A DNA stretch of 64,000 bases. It comes from Blattamonas nauphoetae (lineage: Eukaryota; Preaxostyla; Oxymonadida). The notes beneath the pieces were generated by a model, which did no database searches, was not told the origin of the DNA, and worked only from the letters and a program-made list of their open reading frames with translations. A program made the position numbers and the translations under genes. Where the stretch lies: NCBI GenBank assembly GCA_033064195.1, contig JARBJD010000019.1, positions 62,001-126,000 on the forward strand. The letters run 5' to 3'. This document shows, one piece after another, positions 23,274 through 34,549 of this stretch; position 1 is the stretch's first letter; each line of letters opens with the position of its first letter.

Positions 23274-24116
23274 ATGATCAATTCAGAGCTATATCAGGCC
23301 ACACTATCGTTCTTGGAGCAGGAAATGCCCAAGGAAGGAAGTCACGATGTTTTCCATTGTATTCGTGTTTATAACACTGCATCTCTCCTCTCTCGACTCG
23401 TATTCCTTCATATTCTTCTTCATCTCCTTCCGATTACATCCTCTTCAACCAGACAACTGAAAGGTTCAATCCAACCATCGTTGGACTTGGCGCTCTCCTC
23501 CACGTGTTGGAGATTCCAAATTCCACAGCGACTCTCCAAACTACGGCCGTGAGACGATTTCAGCTTTCTTACAGTCCCAGAAATGTGCTCAAAATGAGAT
23601 TGATGGAGTTCTCTTCATCCACCAACACATCTCGTTCCACACAGAGATTTCATCAACAGCATCCGATCTGTCCACCTCCCCGTTCTATTTGGATCTGTGC
23701 ATTGCTCAGGATGCGGATCGGCTCGACTCGATTGGCTCCATCGGTCTCCTTCCTTCCTCCTCACTCTTTCAGGAATCGCCCGCGCTTTTGCGTTTGGCGG
23801 TCTCAAAGAACGCGCCTTGTTTGACGGACAGACGACAGCCTTCTCGTCTCCAGGTCGATCTCTCCCAAACTCCGAACTCTCCTCGTTCCTCGACTCTCTC
23901 CGCAATCCAGCTGACGTCGAGGCCCTTCTCGGTGAACCACGCAAGTCATCTTCCGATGGAACCACAATCCAACATTTCTTTGACAAACTGCTCCATCTCG
24001 CGTCGCTCATGAAGACAGCCGCTGGGAAGAAGATTGCGAGGAGGAGGCACGCGAAAATGGTCGACTTCCTCAAAAGCTTTCTGGACGAGTGGAATGGGAT
24101 CGACGATCCGATCTGA
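23274..24116 (+). CDS. HD-domain metal-dependent phosphohydrolase, frameshifted at the HD motif
   Basis: Exons 23274-23399, 23453-23743, 23773-24116; introns 53 and 29 nt. Residues SHDVFHCIRVY give the first metal-site block, GALLH then GDSKF the HD block, FIHQHISFHTE the third, AQDADRLDSIGSIGIARAF the last. TTIQHFFDKLL and the C-terminal RRHAKMVDFLKSFLDEW are typical of the YedJ-like uncharacterised HD family. The total coding length is one base short: CTCCTCCACGTGTTGGAG reads LLH then shifts, where LLHDVGD needs CACGATGTTGGA. One A is missing within the catalytic HD codons. Introns remain clean, so the loss is recent or a sequencing error. Confidence 0.85.
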
Positions 24117-24442
24117 CGGTCCTGTTTCAACGCTCTCACTTCAGCCATCTCAGAACTCAAAACAGACAGAATATTGGCGATTTTTTTCTCAGAAATTCGT
24201 CTCTACAAAAGTTGGCTCATCGATTTCCTATTTTTCATCTTTTTTCAAGGTTTTTTGATCCACATCGCTGTTGAAGGCGCGAAGCGGAGCATTCGAAGAA
24301 TATATATGCTTTTATTTCCATTTCAACAAGCAGCCTATGCACTGAAATACGTGATTCGAGAATAAGTTCAGACAAATACACAAGTTCTCTAACAATCGCT
24401 CTTTGAGATTTTATTGTGGTCTTTGATCACGTCATCAACCCA
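24117..24442. other. Intergenic, no gene seen
   Basis: T-rich spacer, consistent with a 3' region and the promoter of the ubiquitin-like gene. No motif assigned. Confidence 0.4.
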
Positions 24443-24937
24443 ATGTCACTCATTATTCGGATCCCAAACAGTAAACCACTCATCATTTCATCAAGTGTCA
24501 ACAACTCTGTCCATACTTTGATGCAGGCCATTGAAATGAAAACCGGTATCTCTCCATCGAAACAAAGACTCCTTCATGGCTCAAAACGACTCGCTCCGGG
24601 CAACCTTCTCTGTGATCATTCAATTCGTGATCTATCCACGATTGATATGTCCTTTGCACTTCTCGGAGGTTGGACATTATGGTTCAGAATCAAGAATCAA
24701 CCTCGTCTGCCAATTGTCGTAACAGACAGTACTACCCTTGGTGAAACCAAGAATCTGATTGCCACACAGTATAACATTCAAGTTGAGCACATTGCAACGA
24801 TTCTCTTTCACGGTGTTCCGCTCCGTGATGATTCAAAGAAAATGGAGGATCTTGGACTCCAGAACGAAGAGGTTACAATCATTTTGAGGCTTCCTCATCC
24901 TCCTCCGTTCAGTGAGGAGGAACCAGCTCCAAAATAG
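24443..24937 (+). CDS. Protein of two tandem ubiquitin-like domains
   Basis: First ATG in frame at 24443; 164 aa, intronless. Domain 1, about residues 1-75: SLIIRIPNSKPLII strand, central helix (LMQAIEMKTGISPSKQRLLHG) with the PxxQRLLxxGKxL-type signature (SKQRLLHGSKRL). Domain 2, residues 80-155: LPIVVTDSTTLGETKNLIA, then HGVPLRDDSKKMEDLGLQNE. No C-terminal di-Gly, so it is not a conjugated ubiquitin; the tail is Pro/Glu-rich. Probably an adaptor with beta-grasp domains. Partner unknown. Confidence 0.75.
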   Translation: MSLIIRIPNSKPLIISSSVNNSVHTLMQAIEMKTGISPSKQRLLHGSKRLAPGNLLCDHSIRDLSTIDMSFALLGGWTLWFRIKNQPRLPIVVTDSTTLGETKNLIATQYNIQVEHIATILFHGVPLRDDSKKMEDLGLQNEEVTIILRLPHPPPFSEEEPAPK

Positions 24938-25137
24938 TGATCTACCTTTTCACTCAGTAAACTTGAATCTCCATCGTCTTGCATCCCATTTCCTCATATT
25001 TTGTTCTTTTTCAACTAATCATCGATCTTCAAAATTGTTTTTATTTTCATTTCACTGTTTTTTCACTGTATGGAAGAACTATCCTGATCGCCCCATTTCC
25101 CAGTTTGAATAACTCTCAACTCTTCTTCGCATGATTC

Positions 25138-27447
25138 ATGAAGAAATTAGGAAATCGTTTTTCCTCAACATCACTAGATAAGAGTCCCCGTCCTCAGAGC
25201 TCACCAGGGAATGATCTGAAGAAAACCATCTCATTATCAAAAGAACTCCTCCCGTCAGTCAATCAGCCGGTTTTTCATCTTCTCCCAATTCAATTTCTCT
25301 CTTTGTTTTAATTTTTCTCCGTGTCATCCTGTTGTTAGCCTGGTGTGTCACATCCAGTCTCTCCGGAATTCTTGCAGAGCTACTGCTCTGTGCTCAAAGA
25401 CGAATATCGTGCTTGTATTCAGAAGGCTGATAAGTTCGTTGAAGATGGGATATCCATGTATCGCCTCATCCCAAAGAAAATCAGAGCGATCCGAATTTAC
25501 CATTCTCGTGAAGCTGTTGTATTTTGTCGGCGAGCCTTCCAACTCGACATATTGTTTTTTACACTCTCTCAACAACTGAACGAGTCCATTAAACATCTTC
25601 TTTTCTCCTTACTTGACGACTTAAACGGCAAACTCTTCGCCGACGATATCTCATCAATCACGGAGTCCCAATGTGTTGGACCTATTGTCCTAATCAGGAA
25701 CGACCCCATTCTTTCCAAATGTCTTGGAGTTTTACAGGCCATAGATCAACGCCGAGCCAAGATCTCAGAATTACTCTCGCACTACCTCACTGACCCTCAT
25801 TCAGCGACAAAACCCATCATCTTCCCAAATACAGACAAAACAAATTCGGTTATATGCCAACTTCAAGTCCCACTTTTCTCGGTTACTCAAAAATTGGAGA
25901 TTTATCGACGAAATCTCTTCGAGAAGGCGAGGTACTTGATCGAAATCAGCGACACATATCCCTGCGGATACTTTATCCCAAAACCAATCGAAAACATTGG
26001 GCAAGTCTTGCTGTTTGATGATCGTTTTGATGTTGGACAAATGATCTCTCAATTCGAAAGAAAGGAAAAATTGGATATCCTGGAAAGTATTCTTGGGCCG
26101 GACGAATCTTTTACGGAAGCAGAACGCAAAAAACTACAAAAATCGCTCAGTTCCCCACCTTCTGATCAGACAGATAGATATGTCTGGTTCATCGCGAAGA
26201 TCTCGTCGACTCTCTGCAAGCAGTTTGCAGTTCCTGCAGAAGAAACTGAGATTGTCCACCTTTTTGCTCTTTCTGTTGTTCTGCCGCATATATTTGATGG
26301 AGTAAAACAGGCAGAAGCAGTCGGGAAAAGGCGACTCGCTGAAAGACAAGCACTTCTCCAACAGAGCGACCCACTTGCATCAACTATCAACTCTACTCAA
26401 CCAATAGAATCTCCCCAGGCGACTGTTCGAAGCACTGAGCCATCATCTTCACCAACAAAGAAACAGACCAAAACAAAAACCCCAACTGAGCTTGCGGTTG
26501 AGGCGGCAGAAAAAGACAAGGAATATGCTCAGAGGAAGATGTGGACTCGTCTTGTGACAATGACAGAATATGGGGTCGATAATTCTTTCATTCCACCTCC
26601 AACAACTCCCGCCCAAAACCATTCATCAATCTCCTTTGAACAGGCGGTACATGCCTTCAATACCCTTCCTCTGCTTGAGTCTCCAACTGACCTGTATTCT
26701 TGTCTGTGCGAAGCTTGTGATTCTGTTATCAAAATCGCTGGACATTATCACAGTCGAAACAGAAAGGAAAATCGAATCGTGTCAGACGAAAAAAATCAAA
26801 CTAACAGTCTTATCCCTCTCAATGAACTCACCTCTCTTCAACAGAAAAAGGATATTGTTGATTCGAAGACTTCTCCAGATCTTCTGTCGCAATCTCCTGA
26901 TCCGTCGTCCTCACTCACATCGCACCTAACTGTGGGATCCAGTGAACAACCTGAACCAGCATCGCTAGCAGAAGTCGAGACAGCCAAACTTCAGCGCTGG
27001 ATTGACGGAGAAAGTGATTCCGAATCCGACCACGTCACATTTCACCAAATCTCCCTCCACCGTGATTCCCCAACACCTTCAACGCCAAACATCCCTTCTC
27101 TTGACTCTCCTTCAGCTTCATTCATCAATCCTCACGTCCCCAAGACCCCTCAAACACTCGTCGTGGAAGAGGAAGATCTGTCAGCTGTCTCAGCTGACGT
27201 GTTCATCCCCATCCTCATTTTCGTTCTCTCTCGCTCATCACTCTTCGATCCGCACACGATTATCCACATAATCCGCTGTTTTATCCCAAAATCGCGAATC
27301 CGCGGCCAGGCTGAATATTTCCTTCTCTCCTTCACAGCTGCTGTGCAATTCCTCACCCAATGTGTCCCTGATGATATTGCACGACATCTTGAGCCTGCTG
27401 AGAACGGCGGAACTCGAGAGCTGTTCCTTCAGAGGATTCAGCCTTGA
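25138..27447 (+). CDS. VPS9-domain protein (Rab5-type GEF)
   Basis: Exon 25138-25257, intron 25258-25338 (81 nt), exon 25339-27447; 742 aa. The ATG at 25138 was chosen because the long frame otherwise has no ATG start and the splice keeps phase 0. The C-terminus, about residues 655-725, carries the VPS9 signature: SADVFIPILIFVLSRS, then IHIIRCFI and GQAEYFLLSFTAAVQFL. VPS9 domains exchange GDP for GTP on Rab5/Rab21 GTPases at early endosomes. The preceding 200 residues are Ser/Pro/Thr-rich linker; the N-terminal half is helical and unassigned. No FYVE, RH or ankyrin repeats were seen. Confidence 0.85.
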
Positions 27448-27670
27448 GGGCTTCATCCTCTCTGAATTACTTTTCTTCTTTCCTGTCATTATTCGCATCA
27501 CTTCATCCTTCTATTTTTGCATTGACTGGTTGGTTAAAAACAGTTTAAACTCGCGACCTGAGCACACGATCAGATCTCATGGGTGGATCGAAAACTCTAA
27601 TCACATCCTCTCCAATTCACATTCTGTCCAAAAAAATGACCTAAAAGAATTGATATATGAGTGCTTCTAG
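27448..27670. other. Convergent 3' spacer
   Basis: Short spacer between the VPS9 gene and the minus-strand surface-protein gene. No feature seen. Confidence 0.4.
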
Positions 27671-29731
27671 TTAAAACGGAACGATACGTCCGCAGGAAAA
27701 AATGCAGCAATTAACACAATTGCAACACATGTTACAGTCGTTATACGCACAGCAGTAGCAGCCATAGCAACCATCACAGTAGCAGCAACACCTCGCGAAG
27801 CAACAGATGAGCCCGATCAGCAATACAAGCCCTATCAGTCCCGCAAAAACGAGGCCCACAATCATCCAAATGAGGGCAGCTCCGACCAACCCTTTATTCT
27901 CCGAACGGTGTGCATCGGCCTTTTGCCTGTCTTCTCGAGGATCGTCGCCCTGTTTCGACACAATGTCTGTCTGATCGGAAAATGTGGCGGAGAAAGCTGA
28001 GACAATATCGGTTGTCGTCATTGTGACAGTGTTGCGATCTGAAGTTGTGAAGACATCCTCAAAACGTGTTGCGTTGAGATTTCCAAACACGAGTGTGCTG
28101 TCCGGCACAGCAAAGGCGACATCTGGATAGTCGGATGTCACGTTCGGTGCTCGCTCGATGAAGCTCTTCCTCATTTCGTAAGTCTGGCGCTCGTCCGTGT
28201 CGATCACTTTGAGAAGACTCCAATCGAAGAAAAGACTGACGAGGAGGCTGTGGGGTGTGTAGAAGCTTTGGCAAGACTGCAGCAGAACGTTCTCCAACGA
28301 CACCTGATACCCCCTCACTGTGCATCCGCCTGCTCTTCCTTCTGTCGACACACACTCCACGAATCGTGTCTCGCGGATGAACACGCGAGCAGCGGAGATG
28401 AAGGCGTTGCTTAAGCCTGAAGAACACGATTTGAATGTGGTCTGTTTGTGGAGAAGAACAGGCCCAGCGTATGAAATCCACAGACACGCCTTGTTTGAAT
28501 AGTCGTCTGCCACAAACTTGCAGTTGTGGAATCCGCAGCTGCGAAGTTCGATGCCTCCATCCGACGAGAAGGTGACAGGTGATCGGCCAGAGAGTATGAC
28601 AACACTCCATCGTCCCTGGCATTCCTCCCAAAACACTTGGTTCATTTCGATTGATGCTTCATCGAGTGTGGCAGCTGTGACAGCAACAGCTGTGCAGGAC
28701 AAGAAATGGGATTTCTCGATGACGAGCTTGACTAGGCTGTTGTTGGGAGCCATCACTTGGAGCCCAGCAACTGCAGACGCACTAAGATTTTCGAATGAAC
28801 ACGACGATATTGTCAATTTAGCATCTTTATACGCTGCAATAAAGAGACCCGCGACGGATAAGTCTGTATTCTCTGTGGAATTGATGAATTGGGTATTTTT
28901 GACTTTGAAATTGGTGTCTGTTTTGATGACCATCGTTTCAGGGGATTCGGCGTTTATTGACAGCACATCGCTTTTGACGGTCTGCTGCTCGCTTCGCACA
29001 TCGCGGAAAAGGAACGACTTCCCCATAATCGGAGCATTTGTGATGGCACCGTAGATGTCGTCGGTCACGTTCACCATCGTCGAAGAGGCAAGAATTGTGG
29101 AGTATGTCTCGAGCGATGGGATAGAGAACGTGTGGAGAGCAGGTGGGGTTGGCGAATAAAGCAGTGGGACTGCGTGGTCGATGTTAGCGAAGACGGAGAG
29201 TGAGACTTCCACAGAGTACGAAGAAGGCCCAAAGATTGGAGACAGACCAACAATCACGTCCTGTGCGACACACTTGGACATGATCAGGTGGGTGTCTGGC
29301 GTGGAGGAGTCCATCAGTTCCGGGATCGGGGCTCGACCGCAGAGGACGATGTCGATCAGCGTCACACTACCTCCATCGGCGACAAATGGGGTGGATTCTG
29401 TTCCAAAGTTAAGGGTTGAACTCTGAATCTTGATGCGTGATGATTCCAGAAGCTTAGCAATCGAGAAATCTGCATCCACGAGGATCTCAACGTTGCTGAG
29501 TGATAGGGACGAGTTCACAATATCAAACATTGTTGTTGTATCTTCAAATTGGCCTGTAATTGGAGTCCCGGAAATTCCTTGGATGGAAAGATCTTCATTT
29601 CTCAAAAGATGATTGCTTGAGATGTGAAGGTCTGATCCGAGCTTGTGAAAGTTTGAAGACGAAGGGAGCTTAAGTATGAGGGATAGATCAACAAGCGCTT
29701 GCAGCTGGATGAAGATTAGGATGCCTATCAT
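27671..29731 (-). CDS. Beta-helix (pectin-lyase-like) surface protein with Cys-rich cytoplasmic tail
   Basis: Intronless, 686 aa, ATG at 29731. The N-terminus (MIGILIFIQLQALVDLSLIL) is a signal peptide. The ectodomain shows repeated short strands of the right-handed beta-helix type (IKNTQF-like turns: SCSFENLSASAVAG, SCGFHNC, ETRFVECVS), as in pectin-lyase-fold proteins. Near residue 615 comes one membrane helix (LIWMIVGLVFAGLIGLVLLIG), followed by a dense cysteine cluster (FARCCCYCDGCYGCYCC, then NMCCNCVNCC) and a short end. Such cysteines next to the membrane are candidates for palmitoylation. Ligand unknown; no catalytic residues were identified. Confidence 0.8.
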   Translation of the reverse strand: MIGILIFIQLQALVDLSLILKLPSSSNFHKLGSDLHISSNHLLRNEDLSIQGISGTPITGQFEDTTTMFDIVNSSLSLSNVEILVDADFSIAKLLESSRIKIQSSTLNFGTESTPFVADGGSVTLIDIVLCGRAPIPELMDSSTPDTHLIMSKCVAQDVIVGLSPIFGPSSYSVEVSLSVFANIDHAVPLLYSPTPPALHTFSIPSLETYSTILASSTMVNVTDDIYGAITNAPIMGKSFLFRDVRSEQQTVKSDVLSINAESPETMVIKTDTNFKVKNTQFINSTENTDLSVAGLFIAAYKDAKLTISSCSFENLSASAVAGLQVMAPNNSLVKLVIEKSHFLSCTAVAVTAATLDEASIEMNQVFWEECQGRWSVVILSGRSPVTFSSDGGIELRSCGFHNCKFVADDYSNKACLWISYAGPVLLHKQTTFKSCSSGLSNAFISAARVFIRETRFVECVSTEGRAGGCTVRGYQVSLENVLLQSCQSFYTPHSLLVSLFFDWSLLKVIDTDERQTYEMRKSFIERAPNVTSDYPDVAFAVPDSTLVFGNLNATRFEDVFTTSDRNTVTMTTTDIVSAFSATFSDQTDIVSKQGDDPREDRQKADAHRSENKGLVGAALIWMIVGLVFAGLIGLVLLIGLICCFARCCCYCDGCYGCYCCAYNDCNMCCNCVNCCIFSCGRIVPF

Positions 29732-29953
29732 GACAAAGTCGTGTTTTGAAGAACCTGATCTAAACCATCAACGAAATAGCTGAAGAGATCAAACTGTACC
29801 AAAAATCAAAGCGTTTTCAGAAGAAACGATGAAATCACTCAAGATGAAGAAAAGGCAATGGAAGAAAAAAACAAGTTTTTACAGGTGTATTTGAAAGCGG
29901 AGAGCATGACTGAAAGATTTGACAAAAAACACTCTATTTCCGCATCGGAGCAT

Positions 29954-31234
29954 TCAGTCGTTCCGTGGTTTGGAATACTTCTTGTTGAGATACTCATGAA
30001 GTAGTGCCGGATTGTTAGTGCAGATTTCATCCACACCGTATTGCATGGCCGTGTCGAAATGGGTGAACGTGTCAATTTGAGCTGGAGAAGACTAAACGAC
30101 AGGAATGAAAGACAAACAGCCAAAATAACACATCACTTCCAGTCCTTTCCGGTGTGCGTTGATTATTGTCGAATTCCATCGAGCATCGAGAGCAGTGCAT
30201 TTGGGATGGATGAATGATGCGTTGTAATGGTCGGCAGCGGTTAGAATGAAGTCATTTCCACTAAAGCAGACATTATGGACGGAAAAACAGACCTGGGTTG
30301 AGAAGAACTGTAGAGAAGAGCACGTTTGACACGAGTTTCGTTTTTGATCGACTCGAAGAGATCAGCTTGGTGTACAGCAGTGTTAGCTGTGTAAAACGTC
30401 ATTAAGTATGCGGTGGAAAGCTAAAGACAGACCATAGTTCCATTCGAAGGACGAGATCGCATGAATACAATCAAACGCATTGTGTTTCTCGATCTCCTGA
30501 ACCACACGAAGAGGTAAACGGGCATCATTTCCTTTCATTTCTACAACAATCTGCACCAATGGGGGCATTGATGTTGGATAAAGAAGAAAGACCTTCTTTC
30601 CAGTTGGGCACACTCCATCAAGATACTCGCCGAGAGTTGGAAGAAGTGTGATCGGGATATGTGCAACGGTGTACCGATCGCTGAGGTACTCCGCTCGTGG
30701 ACGTCTATCTTTGGACCTGTTGTGAGGAAAAAGATGAAGTAAAACGAGAGAGTGGAATCACACCACGGAGCTTTCATTGGATAAAGAGAGCGTGTTTTGT
30801 ACTCAAACTGATCGGGACGGGGAGTGGTGGTGCCCAAGCCAGGAGTGATTGAAGCGAAGAGATCATCTTTGCTCCCATCGACATGATTGCGGTGTGAGAT
30901 CATTAATTGGTCGTCCTTCGAGATCCAGACATCGAGTTCAACGCTGAAGATGATTGATGGGAAATGGTGGAGGGCAGTGAGAAGACAGAGATGATGAAAG
31001 AGCGTGACACGAGGATAAAACAAAACAATGATCAAACATACGCGTATGCACCAACTTCCAAGGCATGGAGGGCAGAAGCAATGGTATTTTCAGGGTAAGC
31101 AGTTACACAGTTCTGTAGAATAAGGATGATCTGAACAGAGAGGAAAAAACAATCTGAGAGCATCCATCTCCCCGATGACCAATAATTCGAACAGTGTGGA
31201 GATATGAAATGCAGAATGGAATCAAAAGAAACAT
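29954..31234 (-). CDS. Glycerophosphodiester phosphodiesterase (GDPD) family, seven exons
   Basis: Exons, 5' to 3' on minus: 31151-31234, 31042-31112, 30764-30943, 30433-30716, 30293-30386, 30137-30260, 29954-30091; introns 38, 98, 47, 46, 32 and 45 nt. All junction phases close to a 324-aa protein. The start MFLLIPFCISYLHTVRIIGHRGDG looks like a signal peptide or anchor directly before the catalytic GHRG. Other active-site blocks: AYPENT, VELDVWISKD and MISHR. The C-terminus HFDTAMQYGVDEICTNNPALL is the usual GDPD barrel closure. Expected reaction: hydrolysis of glycerophosphodiesters to glycerol-3-phosphate and an alcohol. It overlaps no other gene. Confidence 0.88.
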
Positions 31235-31619
31235 TGATGGAGGCTCAGAGAGACTTGGACTCCCCTTTATATTGTTTGGTCATCCCCCACAGAAACTCCT
31301 ATTATCTGTTCTCAACTTGCGAGTGTCTTCAAAGAACGATGACGGATCCAGTACTCTGTGTAGAACCCTTCAACGACATTTTATCAATATCTTTGTCTCG
31401 GACAACTCCTGAATTGAAACCTGACCGTCTGCATCATCATCATTGTTTATTTTCTCGTCAGCGTCTGTTGAAGATCGATTGGAAGAGGTTTTTGAGCTGT
31501 TGTCGAATGGAACAGATACTGAAAAGGCCGATACATTGCACATTTTGCGGTTGTCACTGAAATGTCTGAACCATGATCCTCCTTTTATTTATTCAGACCC
31601 ATCTGTTTTGAGCAAAGTG

Positions 31620-33097
31620 GGGCTTAATCATACCCCGTGCCCCCTCATCAAAATTTTCAAATATGCCTGTTTTCGAATAGTAATGACACTTTTGTTGAAA
31701 TTTTGTGATTTTGAGGGCGAAAAGAAGGTGCCCTTTTTGGCCCGATCCAGCCCATTATTTGTTTCAACACTTCACAAAGATCCTTTTTTCTATGTTACTT
31801 TTGAGAATTCACCAATAGTCTTCACAGCCCCCCCTGCTCTTGAGCGGGGGGCTGTGAAGACTATCCGACATTATGAAAAAGTGTCTGGAAAAAGGATCGG
31901 GTGATAGATGTGGGACTCAATTGAATTTGGAGACATAATTCACATTTCATCATAAATACGCAACAAGGACAGTTGTAGAGTAAAGGAGAGATTGAAGGAA
32001 GCTTATTACACCTTCTAAAGGAGTGTGAACTCAAATGGAGATTTTCGGGAATCTCATTGCTTTTCTCATTTGTTATGGGCTGATCTCGATTCTCACATTA
32101 ACTATTTCCATATGGTAACGAAAAAAAGATCAATAAAAACTGAATGAAAACACGTGTGAAATGTATGAAGTTGAGATGAACGTGATCCGTCCTTCAATTG
32201 GAGAGATCTCTTTCTGCATCCACGATCAAAGTATGACGACATGGTATCCCTGTGCTTGCCTAAATTTGTGAAGAGGATGAAAAAGAAGGAATGAGAAAGA
32301 GAGCAAACGTGCAAAACACGGAAAAGAGGCTGGATCCTTTTGGATTGGTGGAGTGACCAACCTGTTCGTCTAATTTGTTGAATCAACAAAGTTGGATGGA
32401 TAAACACTGAAAAATGTGAAAAACAAGAAGGAAATTGAGTGATGAAGGAAACAGGGAGATATTGGCAAGAAAAGTGATGAAACAATTGTTGTTGAAAAAA
32501 TTGATCAATTGAGTTGTGTATGAATGAAAACACACCCGAATAGCATTTCAGCGAACATCAGGTCATTGTCCGCGAGTTGGCAAATCTCGAAGTCAGGATC
32601 CTTGATCGGGGATTTTTGAGCGGGCAAGAGGGTATTTAGGCTGTTTGATCACATCCATTATCGAGTTTATCAATATTTTTGGACTCTTGGAATTAAGTTT
32701 TCGTCATGTCATCTGAGACGTGGCAGGTGAGAAGGATTGGGATATGAGTTTTCTCGGAGAACGGAGACCTTTTCACATTGGTTGTGGGAAGATCATACCT
32801 TGATTTTCCTTTCTCCACTTCAAGACAATTTTACCTTTCCATTGACTTTTGTGGCGTGAACATACCAGTTCACGAATAATATTCACAAATATTAGACCGT
32901 ACTTGTCTATAGATCGCTCAAAGACGGAATTATGTCCCGAAAAAGAATTATGTCCCATGTCTATGAAGTGTAGATGAATTTATTTCTCCAAAACCCGGTC
33001 TCAAATCCGAAAATAATTGTGAAAATATCGTGAAATGGTATTGAATCAAGCAACTGTCAAAATATTGGAGGGGGGCACGGGGTCGGATTATGCCCAG
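31620..33097. mobile_element. Unclassified 1.48-kb terminal-inverted-repeat element
   Basis: The left end GGGGCTTAATCATACCCC continues GTGCCCCC. The right end, read on minus, is GGGCATAATCCGACCCC followed by GTGCCCCCC. About 22 of 26 positions agree. It is flanked by AGTG on both sides (31616-31619 and 33098-33101); a longer imperfect duplication AAAGTG/AGAGTG is possible. No transposase is visible on either strand, so it looks non-autonomous. A 19-bp-arm palindrome lies near the left end. The filled and empty frames of the host gene fix the insertion exactly. Confidence 0.75.
31815..31864. repeat. Near-perfect palindrome with 19-bp arms
   Basis: ATAGTCTTCACAGCCCCCC at 31815-31833 is the exact reverse complement of 31846-31864. 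The 12-base spacer itself contains GCTC-TT-GAGC, so the whole could fold as one hairpin with a two-base bulge. It lies inside the terminal-inverted-repeat element. Confidence 0.9.
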
Positions 33098-34549
33098 AGT
33101 GGTTCAGTTCGGTATTTTGAACGTGTGTGGAAACATCATTCGGGGGAATGAGACTGATGATGTTTTTGTGTGTTCTTTCTTTCCTTTATCTTCGCAGAAT
33201 GCTGCCGTTTCATTCCTGGAGACTCTCTGTAGTGTGATTTGTTTCTTTCTGATATTTTTCTTGCAGATGATTATCATGGTGCCTCTCAACAAGCTCTCGA
33301 AAGGTCCACTCTCTTGAATGACATTCTCTCTCAATCACTTCCATCCTGTGACTCTCTTGAGAGATGCTTGAAAGTATTTTTTTCCATATTTTGTCAGTCT
33401 TCACAGATCTGGGACGTCTGGTGTACCCTTTCTAAGACAAATCTCTATTCAACAGCAGTTTTTCTGTTTTATGACACAACTCGGATCTTCGTGAGAACAA
33501 TCATTCCTTTTGTTCAATCAAAGCGCGTTGAGATGACTATTCCTGGATCCTCGCATGTTTCTCTATCGTTTGGGATCTTCGACCCGCTGATTCAAAAGAT
33601 CGTGACAGTTGCTGGACACCGAATCCCCAACTCCTATTTCAGAAATCCGAATCAATTTCGTCCCATTGGATCGTTCTTGAGTAGCCTTCTCGGAGTGCAG
33701 TCGCTCGAAACAAGAAAAATGGTTCTAACAGCACTTGATCGTAATTTATACAAAATCCGTCGCCTTTCAGTGGAATGGTTTGGAACTGACACAACACCAT
33801 TTACGGTGAACTCGGATGGCACGCTAAAGGAAGCAACAATCATTGAACGATGTTCACATCTCCTCACCGAAGCCATGCTGACAATTGAGTCTCTCCTGAC
33901 AGACGTCAATGATACCACTGTTAGAACTCTATCTACACATTATGGAATTGTTTCAAAGGCGTTCTCGTGTTTGGAGAAACTCGCACACAGATTCAATGAA
34001 GCAAAGAGTATCCTCGAAGCAAAGCATGTTTTACAACGAATTGGAGCATGGGCCGGCTCTCTAATCAACCTCCCACCATCTCCAACTCGAGACGAAGCAG
34101 TGATGTCAACTGTTCAACTTCTGATTGATGTTCGAAGACCACCGGCCTCGAATGTCTTCACCTCACTCAACTTGATATTTCCAGGCTCTCCCAAACCCAT
34201 TACTGATTTCATCGCGCTCATTAATCCACTAATCGACATGGAATGCATTCGAGCGAAAGCCATCGTTGCCAACTTCTTTGAAATGTGTTCTGAACGCTAT
34301 CGAATCGAACCAGGATCCATTTCAACCGTCTCCCCATTTTTCAACAAACTTGTTGAAAATGGAGATTATCTCGACGTTTCATTTGAAGAATACTCCTTTC
34401 ACAGATCAGTCCTGGGCTTTCTGGATAAAACACTCTTATCTGGAGGCTCTATGGACCTCAACCCCTTCGACACGCCTCCTCTTCGTGTTTACCTTCGCCG
34501 TGTCCTTGTCTCTTACGGCAGGACTCCCTCCAAGATGAGCCAAAATATA

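Noticed and set aside
32102-32533. 143-aa minus-strand frame inside the inverted-repeat element
   Set aside because: Phe/Ser/His-rich low-complexity translation of AT-rich DNA with no transposase motif. A nearby short block (KDPDFEICQLADND) is protein-like but gives no gene model.
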